A stretch of 64,000 nucleotides of DNA from Mobiluncus curtisii subsp. curtisii ATCC 35241 (GTDB lineage: Bacteria > Actinomycetota > Actinomycetes > Actinomycetales > Actinomycetaceae). The position numbers were made by a program, and so were the translations under genes. Location of the stretch: assembly GCF_000146285.1 (NCBI RefSeq), contig NZ_GL385912.1, positions 2,073,069-2,137,068 of the forward strand, written 5' to 3'. Positions 1 through 8,574 of the stretch are shown one piece after another. The notes beneath the pieces are model-generated. The model did no database searches. It saw only the letters and a list, made by a program, of their open reading frames with translations, and was not told where the DNA came from. Position 1 is the first letter of the stretch. Every line of letters starts with the position of its first letter.

Positions 1-178
1 CAACGACCTCATTGAAGCCAATGCCCCCGGCATTCACTTCTATACCTTTAACCGCCCCCGACCGGTCTTGGACTTGGTGGAGCATCTCCGTTCACGCGGC
101 TTTACCCACGTGGATCAGGAGGACTCCCAAGACTTGCTCGGTCTGATGAATGCCACCATGCACCGTATCTCTCCCTGA
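1..178 (+). CDS. metF: 5,10-methylenetetrahydrofolate reductase, C-terminal part (cut by window edge)
   Basis: Only the last 58 codons are present; the reading frame is open from base 2 to a TGA at 176-178. The peptide contains APGIHFYTFNRP, the hallmark C-terminal segment of MetF, where the TIM barrel ends. MetF reduces methylene-THF to the methyl-THF that methionine synthase consumes, so its place directly before metE on the same strand fits one methionine-biosynthesis cluster. The 84-base gap to metE shows no clear terminator, so co-transcription is plausible. The N-terminal part lies outside the window and cannot be judged. Confidence 0.9.
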   Translation, partial: NDLIEANAPGIHFYTFNRPRPVLDLVEHLRSRGFTHVDQEDSQDLLGLMNATMHRISP

Positions 179-262
179 GTTTCCTCACCAAGAAAGCTCA
201 GCGAGACAAATCGAATTTAATCAAAAATCACAAATTATGACCTATGGAAAGGACTGTCGAAA

Positions 263-2578
263 ATGACTGAAAAGCAAACTTTTCCCGCCGCCACTGTAGC
301 GGGATACCCGAGGATTGGCGCAAACCGCGAACTGAAGCGCAGCCTGGAACACTACTGGGGTCAAAAAATCGATCGCGCCACTTTTGATACCCAGATAAAC
401 CAGCAGTTAACGACCCGTATCGACCATCTCAAAGACTTGGGACTGACCGAACCGGGATCAAATCCCGGAGACTTTGTGCTCTATGACCAAGTATTGACCC
501 TGACCTGCGCCCTGGGAGCAGTACCCCAGCGTTTTGGTAACTTGGTACGCCCCGACGGCTCTCTGGATGTGGACGGAGAGTTCACCCTGGCGCGGGGCGT
601 CGATGATAAAGCTGCTTTGGAAATGACCAAATGGTTTGACACGAACTATCACTATCTGGTTCCCGAAATCGGTCCCTACACGCAGATTTCTGCCGTGGCT
701 AACCCCTGGCTGGAACAAGTCAAGGTGGGGGGCAGCGCGCTGCGACCGGTCCTCATCGGTCCCGTTACCTATCTGTTGGGTGCAAAAGCGAGCGCGGACG
801 CCCCGACCCATTTCCAGCCCTTGCAGCGATTGGACGCAGTGTTGGCTGGATTCGAGGTTTTCCTCAGCCAGTTCGCGGCAGCCGGGGTGACGTGGGTCCA
901 GCTGGATGAGCCAGCTTTGGTGTGTGACACCTGGTCCACTTCCCGCGAGGAAGTGCTGGAGGTGGCTCGGAAAACTTACGAATTTTTGAGCAAACTGACC
1001 AATCGCCCGCAAATTTTTGTTAACGCTCCGTACGGACCACTGGGTCTCGATGGACTGAACGTGCTGACTGCCACCGACGTGGAAGCTATTGGTCTGGATT
1101 TGGTAGCCGGTCCCGTGCCCAGCCCTGCTGACCTTAAGACTATCGGCGACAAGACCCTGGTGGCGGGCATCGTGTCCGGTCGCAACGTGTGGCGCACCGA
1201 CTTGCGGCAGGCTCTCGCGACTTTACAGGCGATTCACCAGGTCGTCCCTAATCTCAGCGTGTCCACCTCCACGTCGCTGCAGCATGTTCCACACGATGCG
1301 GCGGTAGAGACGTCCCTGGACCCACAAGTGCGTTCCTGGTTGGCTTTTGCGGACCAAAAAATTGCCGAGGTACAGACCTTGGCGCGTGGTTTGGCAGATC
1401 CCAATTCTATTACCGCTGAGCTGGCAGAAAATGCCGAAATCTTGGCTTCTCGAGCTAACCATCCGGGAGTAAAGCGTGCCGAGGTGCGTCAGGCTACCGC
1501 GGCCGTGACGGTGGCAGACCGGACTCGTGACCCGTATCCGCAGCGTTTGGCGGCACAAGCGGAGATTCTGCAGTTGCCCCTGCTGCCCACCACTACGATT
1601 GGTTCTTTCCCACAAACCACCGAGATTCGACAGGCTCGCGCCGCATTCCGCCGCCACGAAATCGACGAGGCGCAATATGACGAGGAAATCCGCAATGAGA
1701 TTGCTCGGGTCGTAAAGCTGCAGGAAGATCTCGGTTTGGACGTTTTGGTACACGGAGAAGCTGAACGTAACGACATGGTGCAGTTCTTTGCCGAAAACTT
1801 GGAGGGCTTCGCCACCACGGAACATGGCTGGGTGCAGTCCTACGGTTCACGTTGCACTCGCCCTTCGATTCTGTGGGGAGATGTCACGCGTTCTCACCCC
1901 ATTACGGTCGAATGGTCTACCTATGCTCAATCTCTCACCACAAAGCCGATGAAAGGAATGCTGACCGGTCCTGTCACCATCATGGCGTGGTCTTTCGTCC
2001 GTGATGATGAGTCTCGGGCGGAGGTCGCAGATCAACTGGGGTTGGCGCTGCGAGACGAAATCGCTGACCTCAACGCTGCCGGCATTAAGATCGTGCAGGT
2101 CGACGAACCAGCGATTCGCGAACTGTTGCCATTGCGGGCAGCCGGACGAGAACAATATTTGCAATGGTCGGTGGGGGCATTCCGCCTCGCCACCGGCGGG
2201 GCTCCCAAAGAGCTGCAAATCCACACCCACTTGTGTTATTCCGAGTTCAATGTGGTGGTAGATGCAATCGATCACCTGGATGCGGACGTCACCTCGATTG
2301 AAGCCAGCCGCTCAAAGATGGACATTTTGCCGGCGGTGCACGAGCACGGTTTCGAGCGTGGGTTAGGACCGGGGATTTGGGACATTCACTCACCCCGAGT
2401 GCCTAAACTTGATGAGGAAGTCGGACTGTTGGAAAAGGCCGTTGCCGCTTTGGATCCGCAGCAAGTTTGGGTCAACCCGGACTGCGGGTTAAAGACCCGC
2501 GCTTATGCGGAAACAGTCGCCACCTTAGAGAACTTGGTCGGGGCGGCGAAGGCGGTGCGAGCGAAGCTCGAAGCCTGA
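263..2578 (+). CDS. metE: cobalamin-independent methionine synthase (5-methyltetrahydropteroyltriglutamate-homocysteine methyltransferase)
   Basis: 771 residues, the usual length of MetE. It transfers the methyl group of methyl-THF-polyglutamate to homocysteine in the cytoplasm. The N-terminal barrel starts with GYPRIGANRELK; the C-terminal catalytic barrel carries TTTIGSFPQT and the zinc/homocysteine-binding signatures HTHLCYSEF, SIEASRS and VNPDCGLKTR, which hold the His, Cys, Glu and Cys ligands of the family. The ATG start is preceded by a purine-rich AAAGGA at about 15 bases. It sits between metF and metX in one methionine cluster. The enzyme needs no vitamin B12; no cobalamin riboswitch is visible in the 84-base upstream gap. 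Confidence 0.97.
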   Translation: MTEKQTFPAATVAGYPRIGANRELKRSLEHYWGQKIDRATFDTQINQQLTTRIDHLKDLGLTEPGSNPGDFVLYDQVLTLTCALGAVPQRFGNLVRPDGSLDVDGEFTLARGVDDKAALEMTKWFDTNYHYLVPEIGPYTQISAVANPWLEQVKVGGSALRPVLIGPVTYLLGAKASADAPTHFQPLQRLDAVLAGFEVFLSQFAAAGVTWVQLDEPALVCDTWSTSREEVLEVARKTYEFLSKLTNRPQIFVNAPYGPLGLDGLNVLTATDVEAIGLDLVAGPVPSPADLKTIGDKTLVAGIVSGRNVWRTDLRQALATLQAIHQVVPNLSVSTSTSLQHVPHDAAVETSLDPQVRSWLAFADQKIAEVQTLARGLADPNSITAELAENAEILASRANHPGVKRAEVRQATAAVTVADRTRDPYPQRLAAQAEILQLPLLPTTTIGSFPQTTEIRQARAAFRRHEIDEAQYDEEIRNEIARVVKLQEDLGLDVLVHGEAERNDMVQFFAENLEGFATTEHGWVQSYGSRCTRPSILWGDVTRSHPITVEWSTYAQSLTTKPMKGMLTGPVTIMAWSFVRDDESRAEVADQLGLALRDEIADLNAAGIKIVQVDEPAIRELLPLRAAGREQYLQWSVGAFRLATGGAPKELQIHTHLCYSEFNVVVDAIDHLDADVTSIEASRSKMDILPAVHEHGFERGLGPGIWDIHSPRVPKLDEEVGLLEKAVAALDPQQVWVNPDCGLKTRAYAETVATLENLVGAAKAVRAKLEA

Positions 2579-2607
2579 ACCTGCACACCGGAGAGCCGAG
2601 GATAGCG

Positions 2608-3762
2608 ATGCCAGAGACGAATGAGTTGTTACCTGTCAGTGGGGCTTGGAAACCTACTGACCCCAAGGGAAATCGTCAGTTTGCAGCCCTGGGGATGCTG
2701 AAGCTCGAGAGCGGATCGACTCTGCCGGGTGCCCGGCTCGCTTTTGAGACTTTCGGCACATTGAACGCTGACAAATCCAACGCTATCCTCATCGATCACG
2801 CGCTCACCGGAGATTCTCATGTCTACGGCGCAGCCGGGCCGGGTCACGTCACTCCTGGATGGTGGAACGAGGTGGTCGGGCCTGGTGCCGCGGTAGATAC
2901 GGACCGATGGTTTGTGGTTTGCCCCAACGTGTTAGGAGGGTGTCAAGGTTCGACCGGTCCTGCCACTTTGGCACCGAACGGGCGTGCTTGGGGGTCGCGT
3001 TTTCCCCTGTTGACGACTCGCGATCAGGTGGCGGCAGAAAAAATCCTCATGAATCAGCTCGGCATTCCCCACTGGTTTGCCGTCATTGGTTGCTCCCATG
3101 GGGGGCATCGGGCTCTGGAGTGGGCAGTGACCTATCCCGAACAGGTGGAGCGGCTGGTGGCAGTAGCTACCGGCTGCGCCACCACTGCCGAACAAGCTGC
3201 TTGGTGCCATGTCCAGATGCATGTGCTGGAACTGGACACGAATTTTCACAACGGCGACTATTACGATAATCCTCCTTGTCAGGGACCATTCCGTGGGTTA
3301 GCTTTAGCCCGGGAGGTCGCGCATACTACCTACCGTTGCCCCAAGGAACTGCAGGAGCGGTTCGGACGCGATCCGGGATACCAGGAAGATCCCCTTTCGG
3401 GAGGTCGCTTGGCGGTGCAGTCTTATCTGGACCATCACGGAGTGAAATTGGCAAAACGCTTCGATGCTGGGTCCTATCGGGTGTTGACTCGCTCGATGCT
3501 GACGCACGACGTAGGGCGGGGCCGAGGCGGTTTAGAAGTTGCACTTTCCCAGGTACAGGCTCGTGTTCTGGCACTGGGAGTAGACTCTGACCGGCTCTTT
3601 TACCCCTCTCAAACGCAACAGTTGGCTCGATTGACCCGGCGCAGCCAGGCGGTCATTATTCATTCCGATTCCGGGCATGATGGCTTCTTGATTGAGAATG
3701 ATGCGGTCGGTCAGGCAATCGGTGAGTTCCTCACCACCGAGGACACCACCATTGGCTGCTGA
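2608..3762 (+). CDS. metX: homoserine O-acyltransferase (MetX family)
   Basis: 384 residues from the ATG of MPETNELLPV. The frame is open further upstream inside metE, but this start follows GGAG at about 15 bases and gives the normal family length. The alpha/beta-hydrolase fold shows the MetX hallmarks DHALTGDSH, PNVLGGCQGSTGP, a nucleophile elbow (GCSHGGHRALEW, Ser following GC), a late Asp in GVDSDRLFYP and His in SGHDGFLIE. It activates homoserine for sulfhydrylation, feeding the homocysteine used by MetE. The nucleophile elbow is unusual: the family normally reads GGSMGG, here GCSHGG. Whether acetyl-CoA or succinyl-CoA is used cannot be read from sequence alone; acetyl is usual in actinobacteria. 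Confidence 0.93.
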   Translation: MPETNELLPVSGAWKPTDPKGNRQFAALGMLKLESGSTLPGARLAFETFGTLNADKSNAILIDHALTGDSHVYGAAGPGHVTPGWWNEVVGPGAAVDTDRWFVVCPNVLGGCQGSTGPATLAPNGRAWGSRFPLLTTRDQVAAEKILMNQLGIPHWFAVIGCSHGGHRALEWAVTYPEQVERLVAVATGCATTAEQAAWCHVQMHVLELDTNFHNGDYYDNPPCQGPFRGLALAREVAHTTYRCPKELQERFGRDPGYQEDPLSGGRLAVQSYLDHHGVKLAKRFDAGSYRVLTRSMLTHDVGRGRGGLEVALSQVQARVLALGVDSDRLFYPSQTQQLARLTRRSQAVIIHSDSGHDGFLIENDAVGQAIGEFLTTEDTTIGC

Positions 3763-3871
3763 GGGACTGATTCCATCAGGAACCTGAGTGGGACAGGTTT
3801 CAAATTTGTTATTCCTGCCCGGAAAACCTTGAAAATTCAGTCATTTCTGCGTCACGAATCGTCACACACGT

Positions 3872-3877
3872 TAGAAT
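3872..3877 (+). promoter_or_regulatory. putative -10 box of a leaderless hydrolase transcript
   Basis: TAGAAT ends six bases before the ATG at 3884, and there is no Shine-Dalgarno sequence at proper distance. A start of transcription at or next to the ATG would give a leaderless mRNA. The -35 region is poor. Just upstream CGTCAC occurs twice ten bases apart (3850-3855, 3860-3865), possibly an operator. Confidence 0.4.
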
Positions 3878-3883
3878 TTAAGG

Positions 3884-5353
3884 ATGCGATACCTTCCTGA
3901 CGTACTGGGTCCTGGGTTCGAGGCTGCGAAACTTCAGTTGGAACCCGATCAGATTTCTCCACGCACAGCCACGTTGGTGCGCTATATTCCCTCGAAGGAT
4001 CCAAAATCACAGCTGCCCGATCGAGTAGTACCGGTAAATGTGAAACCCGGTGGGGGTCCTAACCAGGGCAGCTTCCGGATTCTCCCGCCACCAGCCAGCC
4101 CCCAACAGCATACCGAGGGCTACGTTTCCAATTCCGACATATCGGCTCAATGGGACAGCTCATCAACCCGAAATCTGGATTACCTTCAGGATTACCTCAG
4201 CTCAGAGCTGCGAGGGCGCGAAATCCAAGTCGAAACAGAACTTGACGCGGTGTCGGCTCCCCGTTTTATCGCCGTGTACGTTCACGGCTGGAATGACTAT
4301 TTTTATCAAGCTCATCTGGCGCGGATGATGGCGCGTCTGGGAGCCGCATTTTACGGTCTTGACCTGCATCGTTACGGTCGGAATATGCCACCCTGGTCCG
4401 GTTTAGTTTCGTTTAACTGTTACGAGGATGATTACGCCTCTTATGACTGTGAGATAGATTGGGCTATCGCTACAGCTCGCCAGGAACACCCTGATTTGCC
4501 GGTAGTTGTGATGGGGCATTCCAATGGGGGTGCCGTAGTTTCCGGGTGGGCTTCGCGTCACCACGATGCCTATGACGGTCTCATCTTTATTTCGCCCTGG
4601 GTGGTACATGACATATCCGGAATTCCTGCCGGGAATACGGTCCGTAGCTTCATCGCGAAATATCTAAAGAAGCTGCATATCCCCATGCTGGGACCAGGGT
4701 CTACGGTTTACCAAGACTCTTTGGTGGGATACCGCACTATTGGTTCGCCGCTGCCTCGCCGCCTAGTTCCATTTCGCAATGATCCGGCGGTGTGCGGTTG
4801 GACCACAAACTCGCGTTGGCGCATGAGCAGCGGGACTCCCCTTTTGTTTGGTTGGCTTTCCGCTATCCTGAGCACCCAGCAGTGGCTGGTCGATTATGCG
4901 CGTTTTTCTGACCAACCTGTACTCTGCTTGACGGCAGCGCATGACCCGGATGATTTTTACCAGCCGGAGATTGCTCGGATTGACAAGCTCATCGCTCAGA
5001 GGTGGAAGTCTCTTGGGCTTTCACCGCGCCGTCAGAACCTGTTGAAACATCAGCTATATCTGTCAACCATGTCAAGGTTAACTAGCGGTAGCAGCAAAGC
5101 TTTAGAGATGGAAAACCCCTATAAAACTGCGCTGGTAGGCTGGACCGAAGCGGCACGTCACATTGACACGGTGTTGAATGGAAATCTCATCGCAGATCGA
5201 ATCAATACCCTTTACGGTCGAGTGGGCAGCGGATTAACGCTGCGACAAATGTCCGGTTTACATGATTTAACTCTGTCCCAGCCTTTGGAACGGGCAGAGT
5301 TTTTCGCGGAAGTGGCAGCTTGGATTTCTCATTCTGGCATCCTTAACAAATAA
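3884..5353 (+). CDS. alpha/beta hydrolase (serine hydrolase, lysophospholipase/monoglyceride-lipase-like)
   Basis: 489 residues. The core hydrolase fold begins near residue 125 with VYVHGWNDY (oxyanion region); the nucleophile elbow is MGHSNGGAVV near residue 209; a probable acid is in LTAAHDPDDF and the catalytic His in SGLHDLTLSQ near the end. About 120 N-terminal residues before the core have no recognised domain. No signal peptide or membrane segment is seen, so it is probably cytoplasmic. The substrate is unknown. It stands alone between metX and the convergent ppdK, with its own likely promoter at 3872 and a shared terminator at 5496-5525. Confidence 0.8.
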   Translation: MRYLPDVLGPGFEAAKLQLEPDQISPRTATLVRYIPSKDPKSQLPDRVVPVNVKPGGGPNQGSFRILPPPASPQQHTEGYVSNSDISAQWDSSSTRNLDYLQDYLSSELRGREIQVETELDAVSAPRFIAVYVHGWNDYFYQAHLARMMARLGAAFYGLDLHRYGRNMPPWSGLVSFNCYEDDYASYDCEIDWAIATARQEHPDLPVVVMGHSNGGAVVSGWASRHHDAYDGLIFISPWVVHDISGIPAGNTVRSFIAKYLKKLHIPMLGPGSTVYQDSLVGYRTIGSPLPRRLVPFRNDPAVCGWTTNSRWRMSSGTPLLFGWLSAILSTQQWLVDYARFSDQPVLCLTAAHDPDDFYQPEIARIDKLIAQRWKSLGLSPRRQNLLKHQLYLSTMSRLTSGSSKALEMENPYKTALVGWTEAARHIDTVLNGNLIADRINTLYGRVGSGLTLRQMSGLHDLTLSQPLERAEFFAEVAAWISHSGILNK

Positions 5354-5495
5354 GCAAATCTTCCTTTAAATGCTTACTACCTGCGATGATACGCTTATTC
5401 TAAAGCTGTCTGAGAGGTCAACTACCACGATGGCGACGCTGCGGGACGCTCCTGGTGTCCACGTTTCCCGGTGTGCCAGACCCTGGCGCAAAATT

Positions 5496-5525
5496 GGTGC
5501 CGGGCTCTTTATAGAACCCGGCACC
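5496..5525. terminator. bidirectional rho-independent terminator between the hydrolase and ppdK
   Basis: A 9-bp perfect stem, GGTGCCGGG (5496-5504) with CCCGGCACC (5517-5525), is followed on the + strand by a T-rich stretch (CTTTTTATTT) and on the - strand by AATTTT. It lies between two convergent genes and can end both transcripts. Confidence 0.8.
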
Positions 5526-5557
5526 AAATGCTTTTTATTTAGATGCGACGTTGAGGA

Positions 5558-8290
5558 TTACTCAACACCCTGTGTTGCGGACTCGTCCCACTTCAGATGT
5601 TCTGCAGCGGCACGACCCGCCTCGAGACGTGCCACGGGCACCCGGAACGGCGAACAGGACACGTAATCCAATCCGACCTTGTGGAAGAAGTGAATCGAAG
5701 TCGGATCACCACCGTGCTCACCACAAATACCCATCGGCAGATTCGGCTTGGTGGACCGTCCGCGCTTTACGCCCTCGGCGACAACGCGACCCACCCCGTG
5801 AGTGTCGATAGATTCAAACGGGGAGACCCCAAAGATTCCGGCTTCTACATACTGCGGGAAGAACACGCCTTCCACATCGTCACGGCTGAATCCCCAGGTA
5901 GTTTGAGTCAGGTCGTTGGTGCCGAAGCTAAAGAATTCGGCTTCCTTGGCGATGGTTTCGGCAGTCATGGCGGCACGCGGCAGCTCAATCATGCAACCGA
6001 CCGGAACGTTAAAGGTGACACCGTATTCCTTTTGAACCTGAGCAATGATTTCCTCAGCTTCATCGCGGACCAACTGGAGCTCGCGGATGGAACCAATCAA
6101 CGGAACCATAATCTCCGGATGGGGATCCAAGCCGTCCTTCTTTAGTTCGCAAGCCGCCGAGACCAGCGCCTTCATCTGCATCTTAAACAAGCCCGGCAGG
6201 TAAATGCCCAAGCGAACCCCGCGCAGACCCAGCATCGGGTTTTCTTCATGCATCCGACGCACCGCCTCCAGCATGTGCTGGTCTTCCTCCGAGAGCGATT
6301 CGCCCTGAGCTTTTGCCACCGCGTTCTTAATCTCCAGAGTCGTCAAGTCCGGCAGGAACTCGTGCAGCGGCGGGTCAATCAAACGAACGGTCATATGCTT
6401 GCCGTCCATGATCTTCAGCATTTCCTTGAAATCGCCCTTTTGCAATGGCTCCAAGGCATCCAGGGCACGCTGACGTTCATCGGACCCTTCCGGAGAGAGA
6501 ATGAGCTTTTCTACCAGGGGACGACGGTCGCCCAGGAACATGTGCTCAGTACGGCACAAACCGATGCCTTCTGCACCGAAATCCAAGGCCCGCTGCGTGT
6601 CTGCCGGGGTGTCCGCGTTGGTGCGCACCACCAGGCGACGAACCTCATCCGCATGAGTCATCAGGCGGTCGACTGCCCTAATCAAGTCCTTTTCATCTTC
6701 GCTGTCTGAGGCGTCCAGACCGGCCTGCAAACCGTGAGAAAGGTAAGTGGTCACCGGAGAATCCTGCACCGGAACCGCACCAAGGAATACCTCGCCAGTA
6801 CCACCGTCGATGGAAATCTCGTCACCTTCGTGCAGGACGGTGTCCCCCACGGTCGCGGTCTTGGCAGCTTGGTCAACCACGATGGTTTCTGCCCCGACCA
6901 CACAGGTCTTGCCCATGCCGCGAGCCACCACTGCGGCGTGAGAAGTCTTGCCGCCACGGCTGGTCAACACGCCTGCCGCTGCGACCATGCCCCGCAAGTC
7001 ATCGGGGTTCGTCTCGCGACGCACCAGGATACACGGCACCCCAGCGTTAGCGGAAGCCTCGGCAGCGTCGTTATCGAACACAATCTTGCCCACCGCGGCA
7101 CCGGGGGATGCTGCCATCCCCTTGGTGAACACCTCTGGTTTGCCAGACATGTCAAACATCGGGAACATCAGGTTTTGCAGCTGTTCGCCGGTGACCCGCA
7201 GTAGGGCTTCGTCGGTGGTAATCAAGCCTTCATCAACCAGCTGCGTAGCGATTCGGAAAGCCGCTGCCGGGGTACGTTTACCCACGCGCACCTGCAGCAT
7301 CCACAGTTTGCCGCGTTCGATGGTGAACTCAATATCACACATGTCCTCGTAGTGAGTTTCGAGCTTCCGCATGATACCCAACAGTTCGTCATAGGACTTT
7401 TTATCGTGTCCCTCCAGGTCTTTCAGGGTTTCGGTGTTGCGGATACCCGCCACGACGTCCTCACCCTGGGCATTCATCAGAATGTCTCCGTACACCCCCG
7501 GACGACCCGAGGAGGGGTCACGGGTAAAGCACACCCCGGTGCCGGAATCTGCGCCCATGTTGCCAAACACCATGGTCACGATATTGACGGCGGTACCCAA
7601 ATCGTGGGGAATCCGTTCCCGGCGACGGTAGATGCGGGCGCGTTCCGAGTTCCAGGAACGGAACACGGCTTCAATCGCCATGTCCATCTGGGTGCGCGGA
7701 TCTTGGGGGAACGGCTTACCGGTTTGCTCTTTAACGATTTCTTTGAACTGCGCGGTGAGTTCTTTCAGGTCACTGGCATTCAAATCCGTGTCTGCCTTAG
7801 CTCCACGGTTCTTTTTCATGTTATCCAGCGCATCAGAGAACAGGTCGCCGTCGATGTCTTGCACGGTCTTACCGAACATTTGAATCAAGCGGCGGTACGA
7901 GTCCCAAGCGAAACGGTCGTTGCCAGCAATCTTAGCCAGACCTTCTACGGATTTATCGTTTAGACCGACGTTCAAAACTGTTTCCATCATGCCGGGCATA
8001 GAGAACTTTGCGCCGGAACGCACCGACACCAACAATGGATCCTCAGCCGCACCCAACTCGCGACCAACGGTCTCTTCCACCTCACGCAAAGCCTTGGTGA
8101 CCTGCACGGTAGTTTCCTCGGGGACTTTACCTTCCTTTAGGTAAGCCCGGCAAGCATCGGTGGTAATCGTAAATCCGGGGGGAACCGGCAACCCGAGGTT
8201 GCTCATCTCCGCCAGGTTTGCACCCTTGCCACCCAACAGGTCTTTTTGATCCTTATTGCCTTCTGCAAAACGGTAAACGAATTTGGGCAT
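5558..8290 (-). CDS. ppdK: pyruvate, phosphate dikinase
   Basis: 910 residues, full length. It interconverts pyruvate + ATP + Pi and PEP + AMP + PPi. The N-terminal ATP-grasp domain opens with KDLLGGKGANLAEM; the central swivelling domain holds the phosphohistidine in GGKTSHAAVVARGMGK (about residues 443-458); the C-terminal PEP/pyruvate barrel shows GLCRTEHMF, MVPLIG, GCMIELPRA, FSFGTNDLTQ and the terminal CGEHGGDP loop containing the proton-donor Cys. The ATG start matches the family N-terminus. The gene is transcribed alone toward a strong hairpin. In fermentative actinobacteria it usually works in PPi-linked glycolysis, which is inferred here. Confidence 0.97.
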   Translation of the reverse strand: MPKFVYRFAEGNKDQKDLLGGKGANLAEMSNLGLPVPPGFTITTDACRAYLKEGKVPEETTVQVTKALREVEETVGRELGAAEDPLLVSVRSGAKFSMPGMMETVLNVGLNDKSVEGLAKIAGNDRFAWDSYRRLIQMFGKTVQDIDGDLFSDALDNMKKNRGAKADTDLNASDLKELTAQFKEIVKEQTGKPFPQDPRTQMDMAIEAVFRSWNSERARIYRRRERIPHDLGTAVNIVTMVFGNMGADSGTGVCFTRDPSSGRPGVYGDILMNAQGEDVVAGIRNTETLKDLEGHDKKSYDELLGIMRKLETHYEDMCDIEFTIERGKLWMLQVRVGKRTPAAAFRIATQLVDEGLITTDEALLRVTGEQLQNLMFPMFDMSGKPEVFTKGMAASPGAAVGKIVFDNDAAEASANAGVPCILVRRETNPDDLRGMVAAAGVLTSRGGKTSHAAVVARGMGKTCVVGAETIVVDQAAKTATVGDTVLHEGDEISIDGGTGEVFLGAVPVQDSPVTTYLSHGLQAGLDASDSEDEKDLIRAVDRLMTHADEVRRLVVRTNADTPADTQRALDFGAEGIGLCRTEHMFLGDRRPLVEKLILSPEGSDERQRALDALEPLQKGDFKEMLKIMDGKHMTVRLIDPPLHEFLPDLTTLEIKNAVAKAQGESLSEEDQHMLEAVRRMHEENPMLGLRGVRLGIYLPGLFKMQMKALVSAACELKKDGLDPHPEIMVPLIGSIRELQLVRDEAEEIIAQVQKEYGVTFNVPVGCMIELPRAAMTAETIAKEAEFFSFGTNDLTQTTWGFSRDDVEGVFFPQYVEAGIFGVSPFESIDTHGVGRVVAEGVKRGRSTKPNLPMGICGEHGGDPTSIHFFHKVGLDYVSCSPFRVPVARLEAGRAAAEHLKWDESATQGVE

Positions 8291-8574
8291 GTGTTAAGCC
8301 TCCAACTTTTTCGAACTATCTGCGCACCACGCGCCAGAACTATCCTAGCAATATTTCCGCCCTCACTCACACCGTGCATTCTCGTCACTTCACGGGTTTT
8401 TGCCAGGTTTCAAGCCCCTTACCGCGTGACGTTCCACGGTTCAATCGTCTCCCCTTTCGTGGTGCAAAAGGGAGGGAACTCCGGTACGCAGCGCAGGTTC
8501 CCCTTCCCCGTGAAAAACGAGCGCGGAACCTGCTGAATATGAAAGGAACAGAGGTGGGAGAGTTTGTAGCGGGC

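Noticed and set aside
458..1012. Long antisense frame inside metE
   Set aside because: No ribosome site or recognisable protein; metE on the other strand explains the sequence. Similar antisense frames in ppdK, clpC, glmU and mfd were left out for the same reason.
2467..2607. N-terminal extension of MetX overlapping metE
   Set aside because: The upstream frame is open, but it runs inside metE and gives an atypical Arg/Gly-rich leader; the ATG at 2608 has a ribosome site and matches family length.
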